Below the pieces are notes generated by a model that saw nothing but the letters and a program-made list of their open reading frames with translations, did not search any database and had not been told where the DNA came from. A stretch of DNA of 5,459 nt from Ktedonobacteraceae bacterium (GTDB taxonomy: Bacteria; Chloroflexota; Ktedonobacteria; Ktedonobacterales; Ktedonobacteraceae). The translations under genes and the position numbers were made by a program. Positions within the stretch are counted from its first letter, which is position 1. The number at the start of each line of letters is the position of its first letter. The stretch covers positions 1 through 5,459 of the forward strand of contig JAFMRP010000406.1 of the NCBI GenBank assembly GCA_017354095.1, read 5' to 3'. Shown here piece by piece: positions 1-5,459 of this stretch.

Positions 1-2081
1 CGTTGGAAGAGCGCAATGAGGGCTGGATTGCTGGCCTGTACCTGGCGAAAAATGCCTTGCAGGGTCAGACGAACTATGCTCATTTCCTCGCTGCCTGCGC
101 TGGCACTAACCGGCACATTCAGACCTATTTTCTTGAAGAGGTGCTGGCATGTCTCCCGCAAGACGCACAAACTTTCCTGCTCCATACTTCATTGCTTGAA
201 CGCTGCAATAGCTTGCTCTGTGCGGCTGTAACGGGTCGGAAGGATGCGGCATACCTGCTTGAAGAGATGGCAAGAGCGAATCTGTTTTTCTGCCCGCTGG
301 CTGAGCAAGAGGGGTGGTATCGCCACCACCCGCTCTTTGCCAGTGCTTTACGCCATTATCTGTTACGTATCCAGCCAGAGCTGGTTGCCTTGCTGCACCT
401 GCGAGCCAGCCAATGGTTCGAGGCTCATGCCTTGCCCATGGAGGCCATCGAGCACGCCCTGGCGGCTCAGGACCATACGCGTGCGGCTGCCCTGATCGAA
501 GGGATCTCCCAGGCCCTGATCAGCGAGGGGAAATTGACCATCCTGCAACACTGGCTCGACGCGCTGCCTGAGGAGGTTGTGCGTTCCAGTCCTCGCCTCT
601 GCATCTGCCGGGTCTGGCAAGAATTTATCACCACGCAGTCCAGTCTCTTCATCCTATGGGTTGAGGCGGCGGAACAGGCACTTCATCAACTTGAGGAGAC
701 GCTGCCTCCGCCAACGGTTGTAGCGCTCCAGATTGAGATTATCGCGCTCCGCTCGATTTATACCATTTCGTTCGCTGACTTCTCCTCCGCCATTGCCTCC
801 TGCCATCAGGCGCTTCAACAACTTCCCGCCAGTAGTCACTATCTGCGCGGCCTGATTTTGATGCTGCTGGGCTTTGCTTACACGCGCAGCATCGACGTAG
901 GCGCGGCGGCGCAGGCACTCTCTGAGGCAAGTAGCAACATTCAGGCGGCAGGACACACGCTTCTCATGCCCTATGTCACGATGGCGCAGGCAGAGCTGTA
1001 CAGAGCGCAGGGCTATCCCTTCCAGGCTGCGAAGCTCTATCGCCACGTCCTCACACGGGAAAACGGATCGAGTGTCTCTTCGCTCTTTGTTGCAGGCTCT
1101 GCCCATGCTGGATTGGGCTATCTGTTATGGGAATGGAATAATCTCGCTGAGGCCAGGCATCATTTGCTGCAAGCCTGGACGATGGGACAACGTACGCAGA
1201 CGACAACGATCCTGTTTGATAGCGCGCTGCTGCTTGCTCTGATAGCGCAGGTACAGGGAGAGAGCGCGACCATGCAATCCTGGCTCCAACAATTGGAATC
1301 TGTGAGCCAGCGTGCCAGCTATGTTAAGCTGGCTGAAGTAATCGCGCCCATCCGCGCCCGTCTTGCTCTGATAGGAGGTCGCCTGGAAGATGCTCTATTC
1401 TGGATGCGTGAACAGGACCAGCGCGATGCAGATCCCGGCTATAAACGTAGCGAACTGCTTGACCTGACGCGAGTACGTGTACTGATCGCGGCTGGCCAGG
1501 CTGGTATTGAGCCAGACGCTGGTGCGCGCGCGCTCGAATGTTTAGAGCACTGGTATGTTGCAGCCGATCAAGCGGGCCGGGTGAGAGTGCTGGTAGAGAT
1601 CCTGATCTTGCAAGCTCTGGCGCTCCAACTCCAGAATGACCATGCAGGTGCGCTGTGCACTCTTCAACGTGCAGTCACCCTGGCAGAGCCAGGCAGGTAT
1701 ATTCGTCTCTTTGTGGCTGAGGGCGACCCGCTGGCCAGGCTCTTGCGCCATCTGCTTGAGCAGCAGCGAGCACAGAAAGCCAGCGGGCAATCGGTGCGTG
1801 TGGCTTATCTCTCCACACTGCTCAAAGCCTTTACTCAGCCTGGCACCTGCTTCTCTCCGACCTTACTCGCTGAATCCCAGCCCCTCTTTAATCCGTTGAG
1901 CTTGCGTGAACGCGAAGTCCTTCGCTTGATCGCCGTGGGACGCAAGAACCGCGAGATTGCCGACGAACTGGTGGTTGTCATCGGAACGGTTAAAGCTCAC
2001 GTCAATATGATTTATCAAAAACTCGGCGTCACCAACCGTGTTCAGGCCGTCACCCGCGCGCGTGCGCTCGGCCTTCTCTGA
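1..2081 (+). CDS. MalT-type LuxR family transcriptional regulator, 5'-truncated by the window edge
   Basis: This is a large ATP-dependent, one-component activator of the MalT/LAL type, cytoplasmic and DNA-binding. About 692 residues are visible. The frame is open to the left edge, so the TTG at position 3 is not a credible start. Visible residues 5-14 (NEGWIAGLYL) match the conserved EGW-AGL segment that follows the STAND NTPase in this family; the NTPase with its Walker motifs, roughly 200-320 residues, must lie upstream. Residues about 38-115 (FLEEVL, LLHTSLLER, ANLFFCPL, WYRHHPLF) are the family's winged-helix linker. From about 120 to 600 the protein is alanine- and leucine-rich helical repeat (AIEHALAAQDHTRAAALIE), the TPR-like sensor domain that binds the inducer in MalT. 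Residues 631-692 are the LuxR HTH (LSLREREVLRLIA, NREIADEL, GTVKAHVNMIYQKLGV). One oddity is Val659, where most LuxR HTHs carry the Ser of the S-x-G-T-V-K motif. The inducer is unknown; control of the downstream hydrolase and pump is plausible only from position. Confidence 0.95.
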   Translation, partial: LEERNEGWIAGLYLAKNALQGQTNYAHFLAACAGTNRHIQTYFLEEVLACLPQDAQTFLLHTSLLERCNSLLCAAVTGRKDAAYLLEEMARANLFFCPLAEQEGWYRHHPLFASALRHYLLRIQPELVALLHLRASQWFEAHALPMEAIEHALAAQDHTRAAALIEGISQALISEGKLTILQHWLDALPEEVVRSSPRLCICRVWQEFITTQSSLFILWVEAAEQALHQLEETLPPPTVVALQIEIIALRSIYTISFADFSSAIASCHQALQQLPASSHYLRGLILMLLGFAYTRSIDVGAAAQALSEASSNIQAAGHTLLMPYVTMAQAELYRAQGYPFQAAKLYRHVLTRENGSSVSSLFVAGSAHAGLGYLLWEWNNLAEARHHLLQAWTMGQRTQTTTILFDSALLLALIAQVQGESATMQSWLQQLESVSQRASYVKLAEVIAPIRARLALIGGRLEDALFWMREQDQRDADPGYKRSELLDLTRVRVLIAAGQAGIEPDAGARALECLEHWYVAADQAGRVRVLVEILILQALALQLQNDHAGALCTLQRAVTLAEPGRYIRLFVAEGDPLARLLRHLLEQQRAQKASGQSVRVAYLSTLLKAFTQPGTCFSPTLLAESQPLFNPLSLREREVLRLIAVGRKNREIADELVVVIGTVKAHVNMIYQKLGVTNRVQAVTRARALGLL

Positions 2082-2099
2082 GTATGCAGTCCGTCTTTC

Positions 2100-2196
2100 G
2101 CAACGGAAAAGTTATCCCCCGATTTACCTTTCGGTAGAGGCTCTGAAGGAACCTGGTCAGGTACACTGAGGGATACCAGACGTTTTTTTCCGTTGT
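2100..2196 (+). repeat. Long-range inverted repeat with nested stems; candidate structured leader RNA
   Basis: In the gap after the regulator, CAACGGAAAA (2101-2110) is the exact reverse complement of TTTTCCGTTG (2186-2195), and a G·U pair could be added at each end. Nested inside, TATCCC (2113-2118) complements GGGATA (2170-2175). Within that are a 6-bp hairpin with one wobble at 2123-2138 (TTTACC, loop TTTC, GGTAGA) and a 4-bp hairpin at 2151-2162 (ACCT, loop GGTC, AGGT). The stems are compatible and form a branched fold. They may fold as a terminator-like 3' end of the regulator transcript or a 5' leader of the hydrolase operon. I match it to no known riboswitch class. No confident -35/-10 promoter was found in 2082-2343, so whether this segment is transcribed with the operon is unknown. 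Confidence 0.35.
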
Positions 2197-2323
2197 TGGC
2201 CTCAGCTCGTTTTATCTTTCCGATGTCTGCATGTCTTATGGGATGCTTGCATAGAGAAGAAGTCAAAAAGGGAACGGAATGAAGTTAAACAACAGGTTAT
2301 CCGCGTCGAGGACAACGAAAAAA
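2183..2323 (+). promoter_or_regulatory. Alternative pairing partner for the inverted repeat, reaching into the leader ORF
   Basis: The right arm of the upstream inverted repeat has a second possible partner. Bases 2191-2196 (CGTTGT) complement 2312-2317 (ACAACG), and 2184-2189 (six T) complement 2318-2323 (six A), leaving only C2190 bulged. The segment at 2313-2322 is a near copy of the left arm at 2101-2110 (CAACGAAAAA against CAACGGAAAA). The two pairings exclude each other, as in attenuators and riboswitch expression platforms. The downstream partner ends 9 bases before the hydrolase Shine-Dalgarno sequence. Half of the second pairing is only A:T, which arises easily by chance, so this stays a weak structural call. 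Confidence 0.25.
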
Positions 2324-2347
2324 TCAGCAGAAAAGGAAGGGCTATGA
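2279..2347 (+). CDS. Possible 22-residue leader peptide overlapping the hydrolase start
   Basis: An ATG at 2279 opens a 22-codon frame that ends in TGA at 2345-2347, overlapping the hydrolase ATG (2344-2346) in an ATGA arrangement typical of translational coupling. A good Shine-Dalgarno sequence, AAGGGA (2268-2273), sits 5 bases before the ATG. The product would be short, basic and hydrophilic: it starts MKLNNRL, and contains Thr-Thr-Lys-Lys and Glu-Lys-Glu, with no membrane segment. It contains the hydrolase ribosome binding site and one arm of the alternative pairing, so its translation would open or mask those elements. It matches no family I know. It may be a chance frame; the SD plus the exact stop/start overlap are the only support. 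Confidence 0.35.
   Translation: MKLNNRLSASRTTKKSAEKEGL
2333..2340 (+). promoter_or_regulatory. Ribosome binding site of the serine hydrolase
   Basis: AAGGAAGG lies just ahead of the ATG at 2344, with 6 bases between AAGGA and the start codon. This fixes the hydrolase start. The site is embedded in the last codons of the possible leader ORF. The pyrimidine tract CTTTCC at 2216-2221 could pair with GGAAGG (one G·U) and mask the site, though this is a short match. Confidence 0.7.
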
Positions 2348-3837
2348 ATTCTCAAACAGGAATAGCAGCCAGCACAGATTCACTTGCTGGTTTTGAGGAC
2401 GAGGTACGCGCGATCCTCCAGGATGGCAAGGTACCCGGGGCTGCTGTCATCATGCTCAAAGGTGACGAGGTTCTTCTCGCTCAGGGCTTTGGCAAGCGCA
2501 ACGTGGCCGAGGACCTGGACGTGACCCCGCAGACGCTTTTCCCAATTGGTTCGTCGGGTAAGGCCTTTACTGCGGCGGCAATCGCGATGCTGGTGGAGGA
2601 GGGCAAACTGGGGTGGGATACTCCGGTCAGGCACTATCTGCCAACCTTCAAGCTGCAAGATCCATTCGCGAGCGAACGCCTGAAGGTGCGCGATCTCCTG
2701 TGCCATCGCTGCGGGCTGCCGCGCCACGAATTTCTCTGGTACGGCTCGGACATGGCACGCAAAGAGTTAGTCGAGCGTTTAGCGTATCTCGAACCCAATG
2801 CTGATTTTCGCGCTCGTTATCAGTATAACAACCTGATGTATGCAACGGCAGGGTATGTAATTGAGTGCGTGACTGGCCAGACCTGGGAAGCATTTGTTGC
2901 CGAGCGCATCTTCAAGCCCCTGGGCATGACAGCCAGCAACACAGCTATAGAGGCTTCGCTCTCGACCGGCGATTACGCGCTGCCCTATGAAGAGCGAAAA
3001 GACGAGATCAAGGAGGTCCCCTTCTATAGCAAGTTCCAGGCTATGGGGCCAGCGGGGGGTATCAGCACCAATCTGGAAGATATAGAACACTGGCTGCGCT
3101 TCCAGTTGAACGAGGGCAAGCATGGAGAGACGCAATTGCTGGCTGCGGAACACCTGGTACAGAACCACACCCCACACACGGTTATTCCGGCAGGTGAATC
3201 CATTCCAACAGGAAAGTATCCAGAAATTGCCAACTGGTGCTACGGGCAGGGCTGGTTCGTTGGCTCGTATCGCGGCCATCGTATGGTTCACCATGGTGGA
3301 TCGATTGATGGCTTTATGGCTGAAGTCGCGCTGCTGCCTGATGAACAGATAGCGATAGCCGTTTTTACCAATCGTGGCGGGACCCCTGTGCCCTTTATCA
3401 TTGCCTTCACGGCCTGTGATCGTCTGCTTGGCGCGGAGAAGGTGGATTGGAATGGGCGCTTGCAGAAAGAGTTCGCGGACCTTAAGGCCCAGGGGGAAAA
3501 GCAGATCGCGGAGTTGCAGAAAGCCGAGCCGGCGGTTCCCGATACCCAGCCCTCCCATGAGCTGGATGCCTATTGCGGGCGCTACGAGCATCCCGGCTAT
3601 GGTGTTGTGACCATCAGCCAGGAGAATAACCAGCTGCGGTTTATCTATAACGATATCCCTTCCTCTCTGACCCATGTTCACTACGATATCTTCGAGTTGA
3701 CCCTTGAACGCTTTGAATTCAAAGCAAAGGTATCATTTGCTACTGCTGAGAAAGGAGACATAGAGAGCCTGGCTGTCAAGTTGGAACCGGCAGTGAACGC
3801 GCAGGTTTTCACGCGCGTACCAGAAAAAAAGGGATAA
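2344..3837 (+). CDS. Serine hydrolase, beta-lactamase class C / esterase family (PF00144), with C-terminal DUF3471-like domain
   Basis: A 497-residue serine hydrolase of the penicillin-binding-protein/class C beta-lactamase fold. Residues about 14-360 are the catalytic domain. S70-S-G-K73 in FPIGSSGKAFTAAA is the SxxK nucleophile and general-base motif. Y161-N-N163 is the YxN motif. H317-G-G319 in MVHHGGSIDGF is the third motif, in the HxG form common in esterases and peptidases of this family rather than the KTG of true beta-lactamases. Residues about 372-404 are a charged Lys/Glu/Gln-rich helical linker. Residues about 405-495 (LDAYCGRYEHPGYGVVTI) resemble the DUF3471 domain often found C-terminal to such enzymes. 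There is no signal peptide or lipobox, so it is probably cytoplasmic. The substrate cannot be told from sequence: ester, amide, peptide or beta-lactam hydrolysis are all possible. A good RBS and a 30-base gap to the MFS gene indicate an operon. Gly72 replaces the Ser/Thr more usual just before the catalytic Lys. Confidence 0.93.
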   Translation: MNSQTGIAASTDSLAGFEDEVRAILQDGKVPGAAVIMLKGDEVLLAQGFGKRNVAEDLDVTPQTLFPIGSSGKAFTAAAIAMLVEEGKLGWDTPVRHYLPTFKLQDPFASERLKVRDLLCHRCGLPRHEFLWYGSDMARKELVERLAYLEPNADFRARYQYNNLMYATAGYVIECVTGQTWEAFVAERIFKPLGMTASNTAIEASLSTGDYALPYEERKDEIKEVPFYSKFQAMGPAGGISTNLEDIEHWLRFQLNEGKHGETQLLAAEHLVQNHTPHTVIPAGESIPTGKYPEIANWCYGQGWFVGSYRGHRMVHHGGSIDGFMAEVALLPDEQIAIAVFTNRGGTPVPFIIAFTACDRLLGAEKVDWNGRLQKEFADLKAQGEKQIAELQKAEPAVPDTQPSHELDAYCGRYEHPGYGVVTISQENNQLRFIYNDIPSSLTHVHYDIFELTLERFEFKAKVSFATAEKGDIESLAVKLEPAVNAQVFTRVPEKKG

Positions 3838-3867
3838 TTTGACTGTTCGACAAAAGAGGGAAAAAAT

Positions 3868-5367
3868 ATGCAAGAGGAACAACCTGGTCTCATACCGACA
3901 AGGGGTGTAGCTGCTCCCACAGCCAACGGCTATGAAGTCCCGGAGGGCAAAGGCGAACTGGTGAACCGTAACTCCATCATTTTTACCATTGGGCGCAGTA
4001 TCTCGCTCATTGGTGATGGTTTTTACCTCCAGACGCTGATTATCTGGGCTACGTCTTTCACCCTTGCGGGCGCGAAGACACCGACACAGCAAGCCGCTGC
4101 GACTGTAACAGTTGCCGCGATTACGGCTGGTATTTATGGTGCCTACTACCTGGCGAATCTCATCGTCGCCCCATTCGGGGGTGTTTTCGTTGATCGTTTG
4201 AATCGCCGCACCACGATGATTACCGCTGACCTGGTCCAGGCAGTGCTCGCAACACTGCCATTAGGTGCGTTCCTGGTCGCGAGGAGCCTGTTTATCCCGA
4301 CTATTTATTTGAGTTTCTTTCTGCTGACCGGATTTGCGGGACTGTTCACTTCTGCACAGGGTGGAGCATTACAGGTGATTGTTTCCAGAAGAAGGCTGGC
4401 TCAGGCTGTTTCTATCCTCAATATCTTACTCGGGGTTGGAGTTGTTCTGGGCGCGCTTTTTGCTCCAAGCTTCTTCCTCACCGTAGGTCCAGTCGTTGCC
4501 ATCCTCTTCAACGCTGCATCCTTCATCGTCTCGGCGATCTCACTTTTCTTTCTCCGTATTCCCGATGAGGCAATCAACCCTTACAAGTACAGGCAGGCTT
4601 CTGAGGCTGCCTCTTCTCCTGGGATTGGCCCGGCAATCGCGGGAGTGTTCAAGGATTTAGGGCGCGGCCTGCGCTTCACCTTTACCACCCGCGTCCTGAT
4701 CTCCATTGCGATGCTCTTAATTGTGGCCGAACTTGGTGCGGGTGGGACGAATGCGGTGACATCGAGTTTCTTCTTAGTGAACCTGCATGCCAATCCGGAG
4801 AAAGATCTTGCGCTTTTAGGGCTGTTGCCCGCCGCTCTCGGGGCGGGTGGAATAGTCGGATCACTGCTTACTGGCATTTTGGCGAGATTTCTCCCGCTCA
4901 AGATGCTGACCACTGTCAGTGTGCTCTTGCTGGGCCTGATTCTGGTTGGGACAGCGTACCAATCCAGCCTGATTAATGGGGTCATCTTCTTTATTGTGCT
5001 TGGTATTTTTAACAGTATGTTCCTTGTCGCCTATAACGCGCTGGTGCTTAAAATTACCCCCAACACCATTGTTGGACGGGTGCAGGGGTCACTGTTACCA
5101 CTCAACCTTGTCACTGGCTATATAGCCACGCTCGTTGTGGGTGTCTTTGTGAAAGCCAATGCCGCTGCATCCAATCCTGCCGGGCTTTTCCAGAATATCT
5201 TTCTTGCGGGTGGTGTCCTGATTGCTATTGGTAGCGTTGTGGGAATGGCGTTGATCTGGAACACCAAAGAGGAGCTTGCCAGAGCAGAAAAGCTGGTTAT
5301 TCCTCCGGCTATGGTCATGCCTGAAGGAATAAGTGGTGCACAAGAAGTGAGTGGAGAGGACATGTAA
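3868..5367 (+). CDS. MFS transporter, macrolide-efflux-like (MefA/MFS_3 type), probable drug exporter
   Basis: A 499-residue inner-membrane proton-coupled transporter. After a hydrophilic, proline-containing N-terminal tail of about 33 residues there are about twelve hydrophobic segments, near 37-63, 79-103, 119-137, 143-165, 178-199, 203-229, 274-292, 313-337, 345-363, 368-393, 407-428 and 441-464. The loop after TM2 carries MFS motif A in the form G104-G-V-F-V-D-R-L-N-R-R114, and NRN near residue 33 precedes TM1; both are typical of the MefA-like exporter group. The long loop around 230-272 separates the two six-helix halves, and the C-terminal tail from about 466 is hydrophilic. The ATG at 3868 is supported by AGAGGGA at 3855-3861, 6 bases upstream. 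With only 30 bases after the hydrolase stop it is very probably cotranscribed. Substrate is unknown; macrolide or other amphiphilic antibiotic export is a family-based guess. Confidence 0.93.
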   Translation: MQEEQPGLIPTRGVAAPTANGYEVPEGKGELVNRNSIIFTIGRSISLIGDGFYLQTLIIWATSFTLAGAKTPTQQAAATVTVAAITAGIYGAYYLANLIVAPFGGVFVDRLNRRTTMITADLVQAVLATLPLGAFLVARSLFIPTIYLSFFLLTGFAGLFTSAQGGALQVIVSRRRLAQAVSILNILLGVGVVLGALFAPSFFLTVGPVVAILFNAASFIVSAISLFFLRIPDEAINPYKYRQASEAASSPGIGPAIAGVFKDLGRGLRFTFTTRVLISIAMLLIVAELGAGGTNAVTSSFFLVNLHANPEKDLALLGLLPAALGAGGIVGSLLTGILARFLPLKMLTTVSVLLLGLILVGTAYQSSLINGVIFFIVLGIFNSMFLVAYNALVLKITPNTIVGRVQGSLLPLNLVTGYIATLVVGVFVKANAAASNPAGLFQNIFLAGGVLIAIGSVVGMALIWNTKEELARAEKLVIPPAMVMPEGISGAQEVSGEDM

Positions 5368-5379
5368 GAGCTGGAGTGC

Positions 5380-5398
5380 TGCCTTCGTCAAGGAGGCG
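5380..5398 (+). other. Small hairpin occluding an isolated AAGGAGG motif
   Basis: Just after the MFS stop, GCCTTC (5381-5386) pairs with GGAGGC (5392-5397) with one wobble and a 5-base loop; a further T·G wobble is possible at 5380/5398. The right arm contains a full Shine-Dalgarno-like AAGGAGG (5390-5396), but the only following ATG (5409) is 12 bases away and runs only four codons to TAG at 5421-5423. No gene is supported here. It may be part of the 3' end structure of the operon transcript. Confidence 0.3.
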
Positions 5399-5427
5399 CG
5401 CATCAGCTATGGAGCAACAGTAGGCCA

Positions 5428-5459
5428 GTGTTGGCAGATGGTTCTCCATCTGCCAACAC
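5428..5459 (+). terminator. Perfect 14-bp hairpin, probable intrinsic terminator
   Basis: GTGTTGGCAGATGG (5428-5441) and CCATCTGCCAACAC (5446-5459) are exact reverse complements around a four-base TTCT loop. It lies 60 bases past the MFS stop, where the operon should end. The window stops at the last base of the stem, so neither a T-tract nor a longer arm can be seen. It could serve transcripts from both sides, or be one copy of a dispersed palindromic repeat. Confidence 0.6.

Noticed and set aside
654..1106. 150-codon open frame on the - strand inside the regulator gene
   Set aside because: Antisense to the well supported helical repeat domain; Arg/Leu-rich shadow composition and no family resemblance.
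2149..2180. GAACCTGGTCAGGT followed by GATACCAG, faintly like the 3' half of a TPP riboswitch
   Set aside because: The CUGAGA element is not in the required upstream position, the spacing is wrong, and neither downstream gene relates to thiamine.
2153..2189. Intrinsic terminator from CTGGT/ACCAG plus the T7 run
   Set aside because: The stem is only 5 bp with a 17-base loop, and the T run is 3 bases away and better used in the long inverted repeat; not strong enough for a separate call.
2042..2266. 74-codon - strand frame covering most of the gap after the regulator
   Set aside because: It runs into the conserved HTH end of the regulator, has no domain likeness and no convincing RBS; the gap is better explained by inverted repeats.
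2196..2278. Sigma-70 promoter ahead of the hydrolase
   Set aside because: TTGGCC at 2196-2201 has no acceptable -10 element at 16-18 bases; no other pair of boxes is convincing.
2779..3681. 300-codon open frame on the - strand inside the hydrolase gene
   Set aside because: It lies fully antisense to a gene with clear catalytic motifs, shows no recognisable domain, and is the kind of long shadow frame common in GC-rich coding sequence.
4581..4985. 134-codon open frame on the - strand inside the MFS gene
   Set aside because: Antisense to transmembrane segments; Ser/Pro/Arg-rich composition typical of a shadow of hydrophobic codons.

Overview
The window carries three consecutive genes on the + strand: the C-terminal three quarters of a large MalT-type LuxR transcriptional regulator (cut by the left edge), a PF00144-type serine hydrolase (class C beta-lactamase/esterase fold), and a 12-helix major facilitator superfamily exporter of the macrolide-efflux (MefA/MFS_3) kind. 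The moderately GC-rich sequence and the very large MalT-like regulator next to a serine hydrolase and an MFS pump suggest a soil Chloroflexota bacterium such as a Ktedonobacteria member, with Actinobacteria or another Chloroflexota class as alternatives. This is an inference from family habits only; there is no rRNA or marker gene here.

Layout: positions 1-2081 are the regulator, lacking its N-terminal NTPase but keeping its winged-helix region, TPR-like sensor and C-terminal LuxR DNA-binding domain. Positions 2082-2343 are a 262-base gap. Positions 2344-3837 are the serine hydrolase. After 30 bases the MFS gene follows at 3868-5367, so these two very probably form an operon. Positions 5368-5459 are a non-coding tail with two hairpins; the second is a perfect 14-bp stem ending exactly at the window edge, a likely terminator.

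The most interesting part is the 262-base gap. It holds a 10-bp perfect inverted repeat (2101-2110 with 2186-2195) enclosing a nested 6-bp stem and two small hairpins. The right arm of that repeat can instead pair with a second, near-identical copy of the left arm at 2312-2323. That second copy lies inside a possible 22-codon leader ORF (2279-2347), which has its own Shine-Dalgarno sequence and whose stop overlaps the hydrolase start in an ATGA. Together this looks like a leader-peptide or alternative-pairing control region ahead of a hydrolase-efflux operon, but it is a hypothesis from one sequence without comparative support.

Working model (inference): the regulator responds to a small molecule and acts on nearby genes; the hydrolase modifies or cleaves an ester or amide compound; the pump exports that compound or its product. 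The three protein families are ordinary. Only the intergenic control region is a candidate for something undescribed.
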